Source: CAZSRX01 sp964609675 [NCBI: uncultured Bacteroidota bacterium]
GTDB lineage: Bacteria > CLD3 > SB21
Length of the DNA stretch: 16,266 bases
Direction: 5' to 3'
Assembly (NCBI GenBank): GCA_964609675.1
Contig: CAZSRX010000051.1
Span: forward strand, 69 to 16,334
The notes under the pieces are model-generated. The model made no database searches and was not told the origin of the DNA. It saw nothing but the letters and a program-made list of their open reading frames with translations. The position numbers and the translations under genes were made by a program. This document shows, in pieces, positions 10,260 to 16,212 of this stretch (positions are counted from its first letter, which is position 1; each line of letters begins with the position of its first letter).

Positions 10260-10934
10260 TTATTTCTTCCTCTTCCCGATGGTGCCTTCTATGGACACCG
10301 TTATCGATGCCGTTTTGACGTAAACATTCCCGAGATAATTCCTGATCGCGGTCATAGTTATAATTTTTTCACCGTTTTCCTGGGCAATGTCCCAGGTATG
10401 CTGAATATTATTAGTCGCATAAACGGTCTTTACCGTCTGGCCGTCTAGCGTACAACTCAAAGTATCGACCAGAACGTTGGTTTTAGCGCTGCAGATTACC
10501 GTAGCATTGCTGGATGGGATAAACGCATTCGGCGCCGGTGAAATAAACGTAATCACTGGTTCAGGACTCTGGGTTACGGTAATCACCTTGGTGCGGGAAG
10601 CGCTTTTGTTCGATTCATTTCTTACTTCGACTTTGATGGTACAGTTTTTGGCTGTGGTCGGTGCGATCCACTTCACTACCGGCCCGGTAACATCGCCGGT
10701 AAACGCGCCGCCGTCAAGAGTAAGTACAGACCAAATATAGGAGAGATTTTCACCTTGCAAATCGCGCGCTTCCACGGTAATCGTAACGGTGTCCCCAACC
10801 GGTACCGACTCCGGATTGGCGGTCAGACGATCAATAACCGGTTTCTGGGCATCATTGGTCGAATTATTGACGTCAATGCACCCGGCATAATATATTGCCA
10901 GAAAAAGCGTCAGCCCATGAATGATTGGTCTCAT
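10260..10934 (-). CDS. Lipoprotein with two Ig/PKD-like domains
   Basis: Predicted cell-envelope lipoprotein of 224 residues. The N-terminus is a short hydrophobic signal ending in 'YYAGC', with Cys19 as the acylated residue, followed by a polar Asn/Asp/Ser linker. Residues about 32-115 form one beta-sandwich-like domain ('PVIDRLTANPESVPVGDTVT', 'LSYIWSV', then 'VEVRNES'), resembling PKD/Ig-like folds. Residues about 118-217 form a second ('PVITFISPAPNAFI', then 'HTWDIAQENG'). The C-terminus ends in 'GKRKK'. No catalytic motif is visible, so an adhesive, scaffold or binding role is inference. The start is supported by AAAGGA seven bases upstream. The gene begins 11 bases after the preceding lipoprotein stop and is the last of its operon. 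Confidence 0.85.
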   Translation of the reverse strand: MRPIIHGLTLFLAIYYAGCIDVNNSTNDAQKPVIDRLTANPESVPVGDTVTITVEARDLQGENLSYIWSVLTLDGGAFTGDVTGPVVKWIAPTTAKNCTIKVEVRNESNKSASRTKVITVTQSPEPVITFISPAPNAFIPSSNATVICSAKTNVLVDTLSCTLDGQTVKTVYATNNIQHTWDIAQENGEKIITMTAIRNYLGNVYVKTASITVSIEGTIGKRKK

Positions 10935-10945
10935 AGATTAATCCT

Positions 10946-11740
10946 TTATTCTGCTAAACATGCCTGGAGAATTTTTTTTGACAGACCGTCTTTGATGATC
11001 ACCATAACGGACAGTCGGTTTATATCATAATAAGGCCTGATTTTAAATTTCTTTACCGGAAGATTCATGATCTCAGTCGCTTGCAACTGATAAACGGGTT
11101 CCGGAACGCCGAACTGACGAACGGTAAAATGCAGTAAATCCCCTTTGTCCTCTAACAACAGATATTCCACGAGTAAATTACTGGCGTCTTCCTCACCAAA
11201 TTTGACCAACCGGCTGCGCACGGTCAGCGAATCGCCCTGCACGTCCATTTCCGCCTGGCCGTACAAGCGAGACGTTTTGATGGTCAGCGAATCAAGGGTG
11301 GTTTCGTAACGTTGCCGGGCAACCGCTTTGGAAGAAGCCCCCTGTATGGCGATCTGGTGGCCGTTGAAAAACGTATGCGGGAATCCGCGCAGGGCGCCGC
11401 CCTGATATTCATTGACATAGCGGGTTTCGTTTTCGGGCAGCGCGAATGTATCCTTTTTGGTCGTATCCGTAAGCCGCATGTGATATTCCGCAATGATCAT
11501 ACGCCGCTGGTATTTACCGGTAAGTTCATAAAGCGCTTCCTGGGAATTGCGTATATAGGCGTTCACGCTGTCGCCGGTTGTATAACGGTGGACAAAATTT
11601 TCCACAACCGCAATCTGATAAGACGCCGCATCCGGATTCTTCGGATCAAGATGATTATCCCGGTCCAGATCTTTACAACCGAAAAGCATCGCACTTATAA
11701 GAATCGCCGATGCGAAAGTTATTTTTTGTACGTATTTCAT
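10946..11740 (-). CDS. Lipoprotein resembling Omp28/thioredoxin-fold proteins, without CXXC
   Basis: Predicted lipoprotein of 264 residues with signal and lipobox 'MLFGC' (Cys22), then an Asp/Asn/Pro-rich tether ending 'LDPKNPDA'. Residues about 43-150 follow the pattern I associate with Omp28-type thioredoxin-fold proteins: a first strand 'VVENFV', a helix 'EALYELTGKY', a strand 'MIIAEYH', and 'GFPHTFFNG' with Pro121 at the cis-proline position. The usual CXXC that would lie after 'VVENFV' is replaced by 'YTTGDSVNAYIRN'; the only other Cys is 261, near the end. Redox activity is therefore unlikely. Residues 150-264 form a second, beta-rich part. AGGA lies eight bases before the ATG and overlaps the end of the CsgG-like gene. 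The family link is from recalled patterns and moderate. Confidence 0.8.
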   Translation of the reverse strand: MKYVQKITFASAILISAMLFGCKDLDRDNHLDPKNPDAASYQIAVVENFVHRYTTGDSVNAYIRNSQEALYELTGKYQRRMIIAEYHMRLTDTTKKDTFALPENETRYVNEYQGGALRGFPHTFFNGHQIAIQGASSKAVARQRYETTLDSLTIKTSRLYGQAEMDVQGDSLTVRSRLVKFGEEDASNLLVEYLLLEDKGDLLHFTVRQFGVPEPVYQLQATEIMNLPVKKFKIRPYYDINRLSVMVIIKDGLSKKILQACLAE

Positions 11741-11757
11741 GGAGGTTATCCTGACAA

Positions 11758-12630
11758 TTAAAATCGTATGGTGAAATTAAGTCCCGTTACTGCCGATGGC
11801 TGCCGGTAATAAAACGGCGCCATAGCAAACTTCGTCTCGCGGGTGCCGGTGGCCAGCACTTCACGGTCAGTCGTATGGTTCTTGATGACCGCGTACACAT
11901 AGGCGCCTAACGAAATCACGGTTAAGCCCGTAAACACACCGGCGGCTTTATTCCAATTATTGGCCTTCTTGTAGAGGTGGTTCATTTTACCGAGATCGGC
12001 GTTGTTTTTATAATCGTCGTAGTACTTCGTTTTTTGTTTGTACGATATGGCCGTCAGAGCCCCAAGCGCTACTGTGGTTCCCAGGAACGTCATGGTCGGC
12101 GCGCCTTTAATTTTCATCTTCTGGATTTTTTGTCCCTGCCCGGTCAGATCAAACGCGAGGTTGTTGGCAAGTAGTTCCGCCATAGCATTAATATAACTCT
12201 TGGACGGCGCTATGGCTTTTTCACCCACCACTTTGCCGGTAGCCGTTTGTGTCAGCGCTACATCGATACGAAGTTTACCGTCGCTCTCGGTAATGTCGCC
12301 CGTAATGATAAAATCGGCGCCAAGAAGCTGGCCGACCTTCGCCTGTTTGTCCTTGTCCTCGGAAAGATCGCTCATGGAAAAATCCTGCTCTTTCAGAATC
12401 GCGTCTATCTTCTGCCGCTCGACAATGGTAATCGACTTCTTCTGGGACAATTCCGTTTTAAGCAGCGCCGGAAACGACTGTTTCAGGTCATCCAGATAAA
12501 ATTTGCCGCTGGCGTTGTTGAAATTCAGGACCGCCACTACCGGCGCCTGCGCGTATATCGCAGAAAAACCGCCGGCACAAATCATCCAAATCAAAGCCGC
12601 AAAACTCATTATTAATCTTGAAATAATCAT
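11758..12630 (-). CDS. Exported CsgG/FlgO-like protein with outer-membrane-type C-terminus
   Basis: Predicted envelope protein of 290 residues. The ATG at 12630 is chosen over an in-frame start at 12768: it is preceded by GAGG five bases upstream, opens with a clear signal peptide (cleavage after 'SAIYA', before Gln28) and avoids overlap with the DUF3467 gene. Residues about 30-165 match the nucleotide-binding-like CsgG/FlgO fold: 'VVAVLNFNN', 'LLKTELSQ', 'ITIVERQKIDAILKEQDF', 'QLLGADFIITGDI'. CsgG itself is a lipoprotein; here Cys18 does not sit in a proper lipobox. Two hydrophobic helices follow (about 180-197 and 228-249), then a C-terminus 'GLNFTIRF' ending in Phe, like outer-membrane proteins. 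Whether it forms a pore is unknown. First of a tightly packed trio with two lipoprotein genes. Confidence 0.85.
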   Translation of the reverse strand: MIISRLIMSFAALIWMICAGGFSAIYAQAPVVAVLNFNNASGKFYLDDLKQSFPALLKTELSQKKSITIVERQKIDAILKEQDFSMSDLSEDKDKQAKVGQLLGADFIITGDITESDGKLRIDVALTQTATGKVVGEKAIAPSKSYINAMAELLANNLAFDLTGQGQKIQKMKIKGAPTMTFLGTTVALGALTAISYKQKTKYYDDYKNNADLGKMNHLYKKANNWNKAAGVFTGLTVISLGAYVYAVIKNHTTDREVLATGTRETKFAMAPFYYRQPSAVTGLNFTIRF

Positions 12631-12700
12631 CAGTCCCTCGTAATACATAATTAACAATATAACATAAATATCAAAAAAAGTCTCAACGTAAATGAATTTT

Positions 12701-12991
12701 TTAAGCTTCAAAACCAAAGGGATTTTGGGGATCGCGGGCTTCCTCGATACGGCCGAATTTATCCTCATAATGTTTCAGGTTCTGCGCCAGCGCCGCAATG
12801 ACCCGCTTGACGTGGCCCGGACTCATGATGATGCGCGCGTTAACCACGCCGTTCGGCGGCGCAACCAGCATAAAATCGAGGATAAATTCTTCCTTGGAAT
12901 GCGCCACTACCATGTTATTGGCATATACCCCGCCCTGTTTGTCCGGCGGAAAGTTAATCTGGATTTCCTGCATTTTTTTTTCATCTGCCAT
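12701..12991 (-). CDS. DUF3467 family protein
   Basis: Small cytoplasmic protein of 96 residues with no signal or membrane segment. It shows the family pattern: 'GGVYANNMVVAHSKEEFILDF' in the first half, 'ARIIMSPGHVKRVIAALAQN' in the second, then 'YEDKFG'. DUF3467 proteins are widespread in this part of the bacterial tree and have no assigned function that I know of. AAGGA lies seven bases upstream of the ATG. It begins 25 bases after the SRPBCC-like gene and ends 70 bases before the CsgG-like start, so it probably shares a transcript with both. The fold suggests a small alpha/beta unit; partner and role are unknown. Confidence 0.9.
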   Translation of the reverse strand: MADEKKMQEIQINFPPDKQGGVYANNMVVAHSKEEFILDFMLVAPPNGVVNARIIMSPGHVKRVIAALAQNLKHYEDKFGRIEEARDPQNPFGFEA

Positions 12992-13016
12992 AATCTTTTC
13001 CTTCTGTATATTCGTT

Positions 13017-13565
13017 CTATTTTTCTTCCGATATTTTTTTCAGGTTATTTAAGCTGTTGTCGATGATTTTGGCCGTCGTGTACTTTGCGAAGAAAGCCTT
13101 GATGCTGCCTTTCCAGCCGATAAAAATAAAGCTTTCCTTATACACCACGCGGGTTTTAGCGTCATCTACTTTGTAAAAATAAAGTTCCGGCTGGATACCG
13201 CTCATCGGACCGCCGTCTACACGGTAAATCAGGAGTTTTTCACGATCGCTTTTCACTACGGAAACTTTAATATCCATTCCACCGATCTGATTTTTTAACT
13301 CGTCCATCATTGGACCGAGCTGGCCTGAAGCCGGATTCCCTCTATCCGGTATTTTACCTTCGGGCAATGAAACCATTCCACCGAGCATCGCCATGAGGTT
13401 CCAGCGGGACAATTGTTCAGCAGAATCGTATACTTTGGCAATCGGCGCCATAATCTCAATGGTGGCTTCATTCTCGTAGCGGTTCGGGTAAACAAGGATC
13501 AACACAACTATAACCACGATCAGAATGATTGCCAGAAAAAAAAGACGACGGATAAATTTGAACAT
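13017..13565 (-). CDS. Membrane-anchored SRPBCC (polyketide cyclase-like) protein
   Basis: Protein of 182 residues with one N-terminal membrane helix (about residues 7-26, almost all Ile, Val and Leu) and a single globular domain outside it. The domain begins 'NEATIEIMAPIAKVYDSAEQ', the opening strand and helix typical of the SRPBCC/START ligand-binding superfamily, and ends in a long C-terminal helix 'TTAKIIDNSLNNLKKISEEK', as in that fold. An aromatic-rich strand 'YFYKVDDAKTRVVYKESFIF' fits too. The ATG at 13565 is preferred over a TTG five codons upstream because GAGGT lies six bases before it. A candidate promoter lies just upstream, so it likely heads the five-gene run. Ligand and function are unknown; assignment to the superfamily is by pattern only. 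Confidence 0.75.
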   Translation of the reverse strand: MFKFIRRLFFLAIILIVVIVVLILVYPNRYENEATIEIMAPIAKVYDSAEQLSRWNLMAMLGGMVSLPEGKIPDRGNPASGQLGPMMDELKNQIGGMDIKVSVVKSDREKLLIYRVDGGPMSGIQPELYFYKVDDAKTRVVYKESFIFIGWKGSIKAFFAKYTTAKIIDNSLNNLKKISEEK

Positions 13566-13593
13566 GTCAAGACCTCGCAATAGTTTTTTTTAT

Positions 13594-13621
13594 AATATAA
13601 TACAATCAAAGGACTTTTCAA
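13594..13621 (-). promoter_or_regulatory. Candidate promoter of the five-gene envelope run
   Basis: On the minus strand TTGAAA (13616-13621) and TATATT (13594-13599) are 16 bases apart and lie about 30 bases before the ATG at 13565. Each matches the sigma-70 consensus at four to five of six positions. The stretch is AT-rich, which raises the chance of coincidence. Confidence 0.45.
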
Positions 13622-14031
13622 CGATATTTAATTTTTAAGGGGTTCTTAATAAATCATGTTGATTTCGCTAATCGTATAAATTCTCATGCCCGCGATGGGT
13701 TCTTCCAGAGGTTAAGTTTTTGATTGATAAATCAAAAGGCCTATTCTTTTTATGGTTCACAACATATATGGTCCGGTATTTAGAGATTATTAAAGCGCTC
13801 CATTTTACAACCGTGTTATACCAATGCTTGATATCCATAAAATCGAAAAATTGTAAGAATTACCTTCAACACATACCGGATCGCGTTGCAACGAGTCCCG
13901 CCAGATACAACCGATGATGATCAAAAAAATGTATTCCGATACGTTTATTGATGGTTCATAGCCAATTTCTTAAACCGCTCATTCGCGTACGCCAACGATG
14001 GCACCATTGGCATTTTCATCGATATTCTTTA
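13622..14031. other. AT-rich non-coding stretch between RAYT and the envelope operon
   Basis: No convincing gene is seen. An open frame on the plus strand (13720-13917) starts with TTG, is full of Ile/Lys/Tyr and matches nothing I recognise. The stretch holds a small hairpin (TTTTGATT / AATCAAAA, 13718-13737) and the imperfect palindrome at 13991-14011, listed separately. It is markedly more AT-rich than the genes on either side. Confidence 0.5.
13991..14011. repeat. Imperfect palindrome just downstream of the RAYT gene
   Basis: GCCAACGATGGCACCATTGGC folds on itself: GCCAA pairs with TTGGC, and TGG with CCA across a two-base turn, leaving a three-base bulge on one side. It starts 21 bases past the RAYT stop. 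Its size and bulged stem are like REP-type palindromes, but only one copy is visible here. Confidence 0.4.
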
Positions 14032-14622
14032 TCATTCCTTTTCTTCAATAGCCCAGATGTTTTCATTCATCCAGGACATTTGGCGAGAGTGAAAATCAAC
14101 ATACTGCCGCTGATCCCCGAATAATCCGGTTACCTCGTTATGATCAATCAGCCTATCGCCATCGAGATACGAACGGTAGGAACTCCATGGATAAACGAGC
14201 CCATCCTGCCGAAAACCATGACGTTCAGGATTATGGTTGATGTAATACACCGCGTTCTTAAGGTATTTCATGTCGGTTATTTTTTTTCTTCTGAAATTCT
14301 TCTGAAACAGGCTACCGGTGCGGCCTTCTTGCTTGTTGATGGCCATAGAAAAACAAATGAACATTTTCCGGAACTGTTCGCTGATCAGATCAGCCAGACA
14401 GCCCGGCGTAATCAGAGGACGAATTTTAACAAGCAAATGGAAATGATTCGGCAGAAGGCAATAAGCGATCGTCTGCACATAAGGCCCTGCATATTGACGG
14501 TATTTATCGAGAAAATATCCGTAGTTTCTGTCAGTAAAGAATATTTGCCCGCTGTTGTTGCCGCGGTTGTAAATATGGTAGTAATTGCCGGCTTCGAGAG
14601 GGATAATGGCTGTGCTGTTCAT
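14032..14622 (-). CDS. REP-associated tyrosine transposase (RAYT), Y1 HUH family
   Basis: Single-stranded-DNA nuclease of the IS200-like HUH superfamily, usually domesticated and linked to REP/BIME palindromes. From the ATG at 14622 it is 196 residues: 'YYHIYNRGNN' (14-23) is the typical first strand, His60-Phe-His62 in 'LLPNHFHLLVK' is the HUH metal-binding pair, and Tyr128 in 'YYINHNPERHG' is the expected nucleophile. 'GSLFQKNFRRKKI' and 'YPWSSYRSY' are further family landmarks. All catalytic residues are present, so it is probably active. An in-frame ATG 27 codons upstream lies inside a hairpin and codes for low-quality sequence, while AAGGA lies 11 bases before the chosen start. The start also overlaps the stop of an uncertain upstream frame as ATGA. 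No accessory transposase gene or paired ends of a mobile element are visible. Confidence 0.92.
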   Translation of the reverse strand: MNSTAIIPLEAGNYYHIYNRGNNSGQIFFTDRNYGYFLDKYRQYAGPYVQTIAYCLLPNHFHLLVKIRPLITPGCLADLISEQFRKMFICFSMAINKQEGRTGSLFQKNFRRKKITDMKYLKNAVYYINHNPERHGFRQDGLVYPWSSYRSYLDGDRLIDHNEVTGLFGDQRQYVDFHSRQMSWMNENIWAIEEKE

Positions 14623-15014
14623 GGAGAGGGGGGTCCTTTCTTCAGTATATGTATAGGTGATAGGTATAGGTGATAGGTGAGGTTTTTCCCGTAAGGATTC
14701 CATCTGTAATAGATGGAATCCTTACGGTGATAACTTTGGCCGTTTACGTTTTCCAACCGAGCCGCTGCGGGATCGCTGAGATGTTTAAGAACATGCACCT
14801 GTACGGAAGGCATAAGCGGAAAATGATTGATGTGCAGCACCGGGAATCCAACTCGTTCAAACGGCATGATGAAACCCGGTTGTAGATAATTCGAAAGCAG
14901 CAAGGCCGGCTTATCAGCGATGCCGGCCCTCTCCTTCCCGCGATGCTCCCGTTCCGTTTTTCCGTATACAATTCCCTTCAATCGCTCAACAGTCTGTTCG
15001 TGTTTCTTTATCAT
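14619..15014 (-). CDS. Uncertain 131-residue frame ending in the RAYT start
   Basis: I do not recognise this sequence. It is open for 131 codons from an ATG at 15014, and its TGA overlaps the RAYT ATG (ATGA), which is what translationally coupled genes look like. The part 'ALLLSNYLQPGFIMPFERVG' onward uses codons much like nearby genes, whereas the last 25 codons are the hairpin and the tandem repeat translated. No ribosome-binding site stands before the ATG. It may be a real small gene, a decayed fragment, or a chance frame in the RAYT leader. Competing frames on both strands are open across part of the same stretch, so coding status is weak. Confidence 0.25.
   Translation of the reverse strand: MIKKHEQTVERLKGIVYGKTEREHRGKERAGIADKPALLLSNYLQPGFIMPFERVGFPVLHINHFPLMPSVQVHVLKHLSDPAAARLENVNGQSYHRKDSIYYRWNPYGKNLTYHLYLSPIHILKKGPPSP
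14651..14676. repeat. Perfect 13-bp tandem repeat in the RAYT leader
   Basis: GTATAGGTGATAG occurs twice without a gap at 14651-14663 and 14664-14676, and a partial third copy (GTGAGG) follows. It lies between the RAYT start and the 17-bp hairpin. Confidence 0.85.
14689..14727. repeat. Perfect 17-bp inverted repeat upstream of RAYT
   Basis: CCGTAAGGATTCCATCT, the five-base loop GTAAT, then AGATGGAATCCTTACGG: 17 of 17 positions pair. On neither strand is it followed by a T run, so it is not a standard terminator. It begins 67 bases upstream of the RAYT ATG and would form a strong hairpin as RNA or single-stranded DNA, as expected for the palindromes that RAYT enzymes bind. Confidence 0.92.
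14904..14928. repeat. GC-rich inverted repeat further upstream of RAYT
   Basis: GGCCGGC, an 11-base spacer and GCCGGCC form a perfect 7-bp inverted repeat about 280 bases upstream of the RAYT start. It has no T run on either side. It may be a second structured element of the same region or lie within the uncertain frame by chance. Confidence 0.45.
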
Positions 15015-15571
15015 TTTTTTTACGCTTGTTATCCCTGCCTTTAGATAAGCAGGGTGCTGATGAAAAATACAACCAATATTTTAATGGCAACAGGTATGGC
15101 CTCATTTTTGTTGTAAAGCTTTTGTTATTATAAATTTTTCCCGATAACTTTTTTTACAACTGTTTTAAGTTCGTAAGGGCATGAAATCTTTCTGCCAAAT
15201 CCATGCTGTTATCCAGAATATATTCAGTTCGTATTTTCGGATAAAGGTTATCACTATCTTCATTTGGGTCCATATATATCCTTTCCGTTAAATGATAATA
15301 GATACATCCTACTAATAAAGAAGATAAACCATCTATTAGAAAATTTTCTCTCAAAATTTGAGCGAATCTACGAAAATCCAGGAGTAAATGGATGATTCTT
15401 TAATAAATCCAGATCCGTCGGCTTGACCCTTGATTCTATTAGTGTCCACAAATAAGATAAACGCATGCAGATATACTGTTAGCATGGATAATAATACGCG
15501 GAATAAAAAATCTCTTTCACGAGTTATGATTATCAATTAAAAATATCAATAACTTTCATGGAGACATTACT
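15015..15571. other. AT-rich intergenic stretch before the YceI gene
   Basis: No secure gene. It holds one very short minus-strand frame with a good ribosome-binding site (listed separately), another open frame at 15351-15536 that begins with TTG and lacks support, a weak CCCTGC/GCAGGG inverted repeat (15033-15054), and a possible YceI promoter (TTGATT at 15430, TAAGAT at 15453, 17 bases apart). Like the stretch on the other side of the transposase it is unusually AT-rich. Confidence 0.45.
15154..15273 (-). CDS. Possible 39-residue small protein
   Basis: A short frame begins at an ATG (15273) with AAAGGA five bases upstream, one of the better-placed ribosome-binding sites in the window. The product is acidic at the N-terminus ('MDPNEDSDNLYPKIRTEY'), then 'SMDLAERFHALTNLKQL', with no signal or membrane segment. 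The frame stays open for 27 codons upstream of the ATG, so it may be the tail of a decayed longer gene. I recognise no family. Confidence 0.3.
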   Translation of the reverse strand: MDPNEDSDNLYPKIRTEYILDNSMDLAERFHALTNLKQL

Positions 15572-16159
15572 ATGAAATCACTATGGATCACAGTTGTTTT
15601 GAGTTTCGCTTTTTACTTGCCGGCCGGCGCCCAGACGAAGTGGACTATTGATGCTTCGCACTCGAATATCCAGTTCACTGTCAGCCACATGGTTGTAGCC
15701 GAAGTCACAGGCCGGTTTAAGGAATTTTCGGGAACGGTTACGGCATCGAAAGACGATTTTTCTGACGGAAAAGCACAGGTGACAATAAAGGTCAACAGCA
15801 TTGATACGGACAATACGAAACGCGACGAGCATCTCAAGAGCGCGGATTTTTTCGATTCGGAAAAATATCCCGAGATGACGTTTACCAGCACAGGCGTACG
15901 TATCGCCTCAGGCAATAAATACATCATCTCCGGAAACCTGACCATGAAAGGCGTTACGAGGAGCATCGAACTGGACGCCGTATACCGCGGACAGGTAAAG
16001 GACCCATGGGGCGGTACCCGGGCCGGATGGAAAGCGAAAAGCAGTCTTGACCGTTTTGATTACGGACTAACCTGGAATAAGGCCATTGAAGCGGGCGGCC
16101 TTGTGGTCGGTCGCGAAATCAATATGGATTTCAATATCGAGCTGATTCGGGAAAAATAA
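15572..16159 (+). CDS. Exported YceI-family lipocalin-like protein
   Basis: Periplasmic protein of 195 residues, complete for the family. A signal peptide is cleaved after 'YLPAGA' (before Gln21), then the domain opens with the hallmark 'WTIDASHSNIQFTVSHM'. Further signatures follow in order: 'GRFKEFSGTV', 'NSIDTDNTKRDEHLKSADFFD', 'YPEMTFTST', 'GNLTMKGVT', 'DPWGGTRAGWKAKSSLDR' and 'LVVGREINMDFNIEL'. YceI proteins form an extended beta-barrel that binds polyisoprenoid-type lipids in characterised members; the ligand here is not known. GGAG stands eight bases before the ATG. The gene appears monocistronic, with a long AT-rich leader and a strong terminator after it. Confidence 0.95.
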   Translation: MKSLWITVVLSFAFYLPAGAQTKWTIDASHSNIQFTVSHMVVAEVTGRFKEFSGTVTASKDDFSDGKAQVTIKVNSIDTDNTKRDEHLKSADFFDSEKYPEMTFTSTGVRIASGNKYIISGNLTMKGVTRSIELDAVYRGQVKDPWGGTRAGWKAKSSLDRFDYGLTWNKAIEAGGLVVGREINMDFNIELIREK

Positions 16160-16175
16160 TCCGGCATTAAACCAA

Positions 16176-16212
16176 AAAAAAGGAACGCTCCGGGGCGGGG
16201 CGTTCCTTTTTT
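16176..16212 (+). terminator. Strong terminator after the YceI gene
   Basis: A GC-rich stem (GGAACGC / GCGTTCC, extended inward by a T-G wobble and CC/GG) is flanked by six A residues on the left and six T residues on the right, so the full stem exceeds 13 bp. It begins 17 bases after the stop. The A/T flanks make it usable in both directions. Confidence 0.92.

Noticed and set aside
12631-12768. N-terminal extension of the CsgG-like protein from an upstream in-frame start
   Set aside because: It would overlap the DUF3467 gene, put about 46 non-conserved residues before an obvious signal peptide, and ignore the GAGG placed correctly for the ATG at 12630.
13718-13737. Small hairpin TTTTGATT/AATCAAAA as a terminator or operator
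   Set aside because: Only eight A/T-rich pairs, no T tract after the stem and no gene end next to it; expected by chance in this AT-rich stretch.
14689-14727. 17-bp hairpin as a transcription terminator
   Set aside because: The stem is strong, but neither strand has a T run after it, and the RAYT it would cut off lies directly downstream.
15351-15536. Minus-strand open frame of 61 codons next to the small ORF
   Set aside because: It begins at a TTG with no clear ribosome-binding site in AT-rich DNA and matches nothing; its overlap with the next frame also depends on another TTG start.
13566-15571. tRNA, CRISPR array or complete insertion sequence in the non-coding stretches
   Set aside because: No cloverleaf or T-loop signature, no regularly spaced repeats, and no matching terminal inverted repeats with target duplications around the transposase.
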